DNA from: JAUWOY01 sp034431315 | Lineage (GTDB): Bacteria; Chloroflexota; Anaerolineae; VGOG01 | DNA length: 8,672 nt | Direction of reading: 5' to 3' | NCBI GenBank assembly: GCA_034431315.1 | Contig: DAOUDK010000089.1 | Location: forward strand, 1-8,672 | Part shown: piece by piece, positions 6,479 to 8,672 of the stretch | Numbering within the stretch: position 1 is the stretch's first letter | Layout of the letters: each line of letters opens with the position of its first letter | Position numbers and translations under genes: made by a program | The notes under the pieces: generated by a model | The model's input: only the letters and a program-made list of their open reading frames with translations | Databases searched by the model: none | Told to the model about the DNA's origin: nothing

Positions 6479-6507
6479 ATTTTAGCCGAAATGGGCCAAA
6501 AAGGCAA
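6479..6507 (-). promoter_or_regulatory. Predicted sigma-A promoter of the two-component operon
   Basis: On the minus strand TTGCCT (6502-6507), 17 bases, then TAAAAT (6479-6484). The -10 matches at five of six positions, the -35 at four. The start point would be near 6472, only about 11 bases before the ATG at 6461, so the leader would hold little more than the ribosome site. The spacer and -35 lie inside the first copy of the direct repeat at 6487-6512. Confidence 0.6.
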
Positions 6508-6608
6508 GGAGAGAACGTCGTTCGCCGAAGGTCTCCGACCGAGGTGAAAGGGCGCGGTCAGAGACCTTTGCCCATCGCAGAGCGAAATGGGCCGAAAAGG
6601 CAAGAAGA
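6487..6608. repeat. 26-bp direct repeat flanking a hairpin
   Basis: The segments 6487-6512 and 6583-6608 are the same at 24 of 26 positions and lie exactly 96 bases apart. Their shared core reads GAAATGGGCC, then A or G, then AAAAGGCAAG. The first copy overlaps the promoter of the two-component operon; the second abuts the A-run of the tRNA terminator and has no good -10. They enclose the hairpins at 6513-6523 (GAACG/CGTTC) and 6526-6570. This could be a small repeat element, a duplication, or paired regulator sites. Confidence 0.55.
6526..6570. repeat. Long imperfect hairpin
   Basis: GGTCTCCGACCG (6530-6541) faces CGGTCAGAGACC (6555-6566) with one mismatch. Outer bases extend the stem to 6526-6541 against 6555-6570, 16 positions in all, with a 13-base loop. 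No T-run follows on either strand. It sits about 20 bases upstream of the -35 of the two-component operon, so it may be an operator or part of a repeat element. Confidence 0.45.
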
Positions 6609-6649
6609 AAAAAAGGAGCCTCTCTCAAGAATTGGTTTAGAGGGGCTCC
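6608..6649 (-). terminator. Rho-independent terminator after tRNA-Arg
   Basis: On the minus strand an 11-bp stem (6639-6649 pairing with 6615-6625, one G-U pair) with a 13-base loop is followed by seven T (A-run at 6608-6614 on the plus strand). It lies 32 bases beyond the tRNA 3' end and is the first convincing terminator after rpoD, so it probably ends the yceD-rpoD-tRNA transcript. Confidence 0.88.
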
Positions 6650-6681
6650 TGTGAAGTCTTCGCTGCTGGTTGGATGGGAGG

Positions 6682-6754
6682 CGCCCCTGGAGGGAGTCGA
6701 ACCCCCGACACAAGGTTTAGGAAACCTCTGCTCTATCCTCTGAGCTACAGGGGC
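6682..6754 (-). tRNA. tRNA-Arg (anticodon CCT)
   Basis: A complete 73-base cloverleaf. The acceptor stem GCCCCTG (6748-6754) pairs with CAGGGGC (6683-6689). The D arm is GCTC...GAGC, the anticodon stem is GAGGT/ACCTT with loop TTCCTAA, and the T arm is GGGGG-TTCGACT-CCCTC. Anticodon CCT (6719-6721) reads AGG, hence arginine. The discriminator base is G (6682) and the 3' CCA is not encoded, so it must be added. The gene starts 63 bases after the rpoD stop with no clear promoter of its own, which suggests release by processing from the rpoD transcript. Confidence 0.95.
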
Positions 6755-6773
6755 ACCATAGCTTCTTTGAAGC

Positions 6774-6814
6774 TGGTAGATTGATACATTTGACACCAAA
6801 CTACCAATCTACCA
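6774..6814. repeat. Inverted repeat between rpoD and tRNA-Arg
   Basis: TGGTAGATTG (6774-6783) and CAATCTACCA (6805-6814) are perfect 10-base reverse complements with a 21-base loop. The right arm lies within a tandem duplication of CTACCAAT (6801-6808, 6809-6816). A small AGCTTC-TTT-GAAGCT hairpin adjoins at 6760-6774. No T-run follows, so this is not a terminator. It may stabilise the rpoD mRNA 3' end or guide tRNA processing. Confidence 0.45.
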
Positions 6815-6817
6815 ATT

Positions 6818-8008
6818 TTAAGTGAGATACTCCTTCAGTTGGCGGCTGCGACGAGGGTGGCGCAGGCGGCGCAGAGCCTTGCCTTCGATCTGGCGAATGC
6901 GCTCTCGTGTCAGGCCGAACTTTTGCCCTACTTCCTCTAAAGTGTAGCTTCTTCCATCCTGCATGCCGAAGCGCAGGCGCAAAATGCGAGCCTCACGGGG
7001 AGTGAGGGTGGTCAGCACCTCCTCCATCTTCTCCTTTAGCAAGTGCTCGTAGGCGGTCTGGGTGGGGGGGGGAGTATTGTCGTCTTCGATGAAGCTTCCC
7101 AGTTCGCTGTCATCCTCCTCGCCCACTGGTCTCTCTAAAGAAAGGGGACGCCATGATACTTTGAGCATCCAGCGTACCTTACGTGGTTCCAGCCTCAGTT
7201 CCTCGGCTATCTCCTCGGGGGTAGGCTTACGCCCCCGCTCCTGCTCGAGGCGTCTCGCTGTCTTGTAGAGCCGCCTGATGCGGTCACTCATGTGGACAGG
7301 GACACGGATGGTGCGCCCCTGGTCAGCGATGGCACGGGTGATGGTTTGGCGAATCCACCAAGTCGCATAGGTGCTGAATCTGTAGCCTCGCGTATGGTCG
7401 AACTTCTCGACGGCTTTCATCAATCCCAGGTTACCTTCTTGGATCAAATCGAGGAAGGGCACCCCCCGCCCCATGTATTTCTTGGCGATGCTAACCACCA
7501 GGCGGGTGTTGGCCTTAATGAGGTGCTCTCGCGCTGCCCTGCCTTCGTCAATAGCTCGCTCCAATTTTCTCTGCTCTTTCGTATCGTCGCCGTTCTTGCC
7601 CAGGCGGTGCTGGGCTGCCTGGCCTTTTTCAAAAAGCTTGGCCAGCTTCACTTCCTCATTAGTGGTCAGAAGGGGTACGCGGGCCATCTCTTTTAGATAC
7701 AGGCCAATGGAGTCATCACTGGGGATGTTGCTCAGGTCAAGAGCATCTGTTTCTTCCTGCTCTTCTTCCTCCTCGTTTCTCTTTCTCTTTTTTACCTCCT
7801 TTTTACCAGTAGCTTCTCCTCTCGTGTCCTCGCAGATCTCAATGTCTGCGTCCTGAAAGTAAATAAAGACGTCCTCCAGTTGTTCCAAATTCTCCTCTGC
7901 CTCAGGAAAGGCCTCCAGTATATCATCGAGGATGAGGTACCCCTGCATTTCAGCTCTTTCCAGAAGCTTTGCTACTCTGTCTATTTCTCTCTCTGGGTGT
8001 ATGTTCAC
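6818..8008 (-). CDS. rpoD: Primary RNA polymerase sigma factor (sigma-70, RpoD/SigA)
   Basis: 396-residue housekeeping sigma factor. Residues 2-60 look like region 1.1, followed by a charged linker (about 64-88: a KKEVKKRKR stretch, then a run of Glu). Region 1.2 begins at DSIGLYLKEM (about 99). Region 2 has NTRLVVSIAKKY (167-178), FLDLIQEGNLGLMKAVEKFD (185-204) and the -10-reading RFSTYATWWIRQ (210-221). Region 3 starts at RIRRLY, and region 4 holds LTPREARILRLRFG and the -35-reading helix LEEVGQKFGLTRERIRQIE. I chose GTG 8008: it has GGAG nine bases upstream and follows the yceD stop (8025) by 16 bases. An upstream ATG at 8062 would add 18 residues inside yceD and lacks a comparable site. 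The strong region 1.2-4 match makes this the main sigma factor rather than an alternative one. Confidence 0.95.
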   Translation of the reverse strand: MNIHPEREIDRVAKLLERAEMQGYLILDDILEAFPEAEENLEQLEDVFIYFQDADIEICEDTRGEATGKKEVKKRKRNEEEEEQEETDALDLSNIPSDDSIGLYLKEMARVPLLTTNEEVKLAKLFEKGQAAQHRLGKNGDDTKEQRKLERAIDEGRAAREHLIKANTRLVVSIAKKYMGRGVPFLDLIQEGNLGLMKAVEKFDHTRGYRFSTYATWWIRQTITRAIADQGRTIRVPVHMSDRIRRLYKTARRLEQERGRKPTPEEIAEELRLEPRKVRWMLKVSWRPLSLERPVGEEDDSELGSFIEDDNTPPPTQTAYEHLLKEKMEEVLTTLTPREARILRLRFGMQDGRSYTLEEVGQKFGLTRERIRQIEGKALRRLRHPRRSRQLKEYLT

Positions 8009-8024
8009 TTTTCCAATCTCCGTT

Positions 8025-8525
8025 CTATAGCAGGTCCTTAAGCCTTGCCAGTCGGGGATCAATGTTTTCTCGCGCGCAGTTGCAAGGCCACTCGTTCAGA
8101 TTCTGCCCGCACTCGACGCATAACCCGCGACAATCGGGTTTACAAAGTGGCCGCATGGGCAGATTCAGCAGGATATATTCTCGCAGGGCCTCCGTGAGGT
8201 CCAGGATGCCCTTCACTCCGATGGGAAACATCGCTTCCGCTTGGGGTTTTATGGGGGGCGAGCCGAATTGGGCCTCCAGATGGAGATCAAGCGGCTGGGA
8301 AAAGGTCTCCAGGCAGCGGGCACATTCCAGGTGTACCTGGCTGTGCAACTGTCCTTCGGCGAAGATACCTCTGTTGGTGCGTGTGAATTCAACAGTTCCC
8401 CGCACGAAATCTACTCGTACATCTTCTGCCAGCTCCTGTTGGGCCTCGTCTATGTCGAAGCTCATTTTAGAGCCGACAGGCTCTTCCAACAGGCTGGCCA
8501 ATTTGAACTTCATCATCTTGTTCAT
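8025..8525 (-). CDS. yceD: YceD / DUF177 family protein
   Basis: 166-residue cytosolic protein of the DUF177 family, needed in E. coli and plants for normal accumulation of 23S rRNA; that role is known for relatives and inferred here. It opens with MKFKLASLLEEPVGS, the usual DUF177 start. Paired cysteines follow: CARCLETF (C68, C71), then CKPDCRGLCVECGQNLN (C128, C132, C136, C139) and CNC (148-150). The spacing suggests a metal site, probably zinc. The start is uncertain: ATG 8525, ATG 8516 and ATG 8513 are all possible, and GTG 8552 is less likely because its ribosome site is poor. In many bacteria this gene precedes rpmF; here it precedes rpoD by 16 bases, so the two are probably co-transcribed. 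Confidence 0.88.
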   Translation of the reverse strand: MNKMMKFKLASLLEEPVGSKMSFDIDEAQQELAEDVRVDFVRGTVEFTRTNRGIFAEGQLHSQVHLECARCLETFSQPLDLHLEAQFGSPPIKPQAEAMFPIGVKGILDLTEALREYILLNLPMRPLCKPDCRGLCVECGQNLNEWPCNCARENIDPRLARLKDLL

Positions 8526-8589
8526 ACTTTTCCGACAGGGCTTGAGAGCCACACACCTGATTGACTGACAAATTTAACATTTCATCGAC

Positions 8590-8618
8590 TTGCCAATAAG
8601 TCCCCTATGTGGCATACT
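8590..8618 (+). promoter_or_regulatory. Predicted promoter for the plus-strand gene at the window end
   Basis: TTGCCA (8590-8595), 17 bases, then CATACT (8613-8618); five and four of six consensus matches. The start point would be near 8625, giving a leader of about 24 bases that contains the ribosome site at 8637-8645. For the opposite strand (yceD-rpoD) I found no convincing promoter in 8526-8672; it may lie here in weaker form or beyond the window. Confidence 0.45.
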
Positions 8619-8648
8619 TGTGAGAAAGCCATCTTTGGGGAGGAGTCG

Positions 8649-8672
8649 ATGGGCGACAGTCAACAGATGTAT
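8649..8672 (+). CDS. Start of an unidentified gene (cut by window end)
   Basis: An ATG follows a strong ribosome site, GGGGAGGAG (8637-8645), three bases away, and a plausible promoter stands upstream. The eight visible residues are MGDSQQMY, with no stop before the window ends. Too little is present to name the product. The gene would be divergent from yceD-rpoD. Confidence 0.5.

Noticed and set aside
6482..6799. 105-residue minus-strand open frame
   Set aside because: It translates through tRNA-Arg and its terminator; the VAQRIEQRF-type peptide is the typical false product of a tRNA read as protein.
6790..6818. Perfect TTGACA on the plus strand (6790-6795) as a promoter
   Set aside because: No acceptable -10 at 16-19 bases, and it would only give transcription antisense to rpoD.
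7473..7856. 127-residue plus-strand open frame over rpoD, and similar frames over yceD
   Set aside because: Antisense shadows of strongly supported genes, with serine-rich low-information content.

Overview
The window reads as an ordinary housekeeping stretch of a bacterial chromosome, dense with genes and apparently built around a replication origin. DnaA (with an N-terminus of the type MNADQIW...), a primary sigma factor with a shortened region 1.1, a SpoVS homologue, a RicT/PSP1 protein and a YceD/DUF177 protein occur together. This points to a Gram-positive-like or Chloroflexota lineage, and Chloroflexota is my best guess. That assignment is inference; no 16S or other decisive marker is present. 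I see no phage, transposon or CRISPR signature.

Layout. (1) 127-966, plus strand: RicT/PSP1-family protein. It converges on a minus-strand pair, a PHP phosphoesterase (963-1790) and spoVS (1787-2047), which are linked by an ATGA overlap. (2) 2048-2503: a divergent control region with one good sigma-A promoter for each direction and a long leader in front of dnaA. (3) 2504-3853: dnaA, closed by a perfect 18-bp hairpin terminator. (4) 3923-4299: a gene-free stretch with the marks of oriC. It has a perfect DnaA box at each end, extra near-consensus boxes, a very C-rich plus strand, and a run of CTA triplets beside AT-rich DNA that matches the DnaA-trio unwinding element. (5) 4300-6461, minus strand: an OmpR/PhoB-type response regulator followed by its membrane histidine kinase, behind a clear promoter. 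(6) 6462-6681: a short spacer holding a 26-bp direct repeat, a long hairpin and a terminator. (7) 6682-8525, minus strand: yceD, rpoD and tRNA-Arg(CCT), in that transcription order, probably ending at the terminator at 6608-6649. (8) 8526-8672: a divergent promoter region and the first eight codons of a plus-strand gene that leaves the window.

How it fits together. DnaA would act on the adjacent origin. RpoD would read the TTGCC-type promoters seen in front of dnaA and the two-component operon. The RicT, PHP and SpoVS neighbours can all be linked, with varying strength, to RNA processing or nucleic-acid binding. The most notable points are the origin with a candidate DnaA-trio, and the fact that dnaA, rpoD, the tRNA and the two-component operon are all transcribed toward that origin. 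If the origin is active they are head-on to replication.
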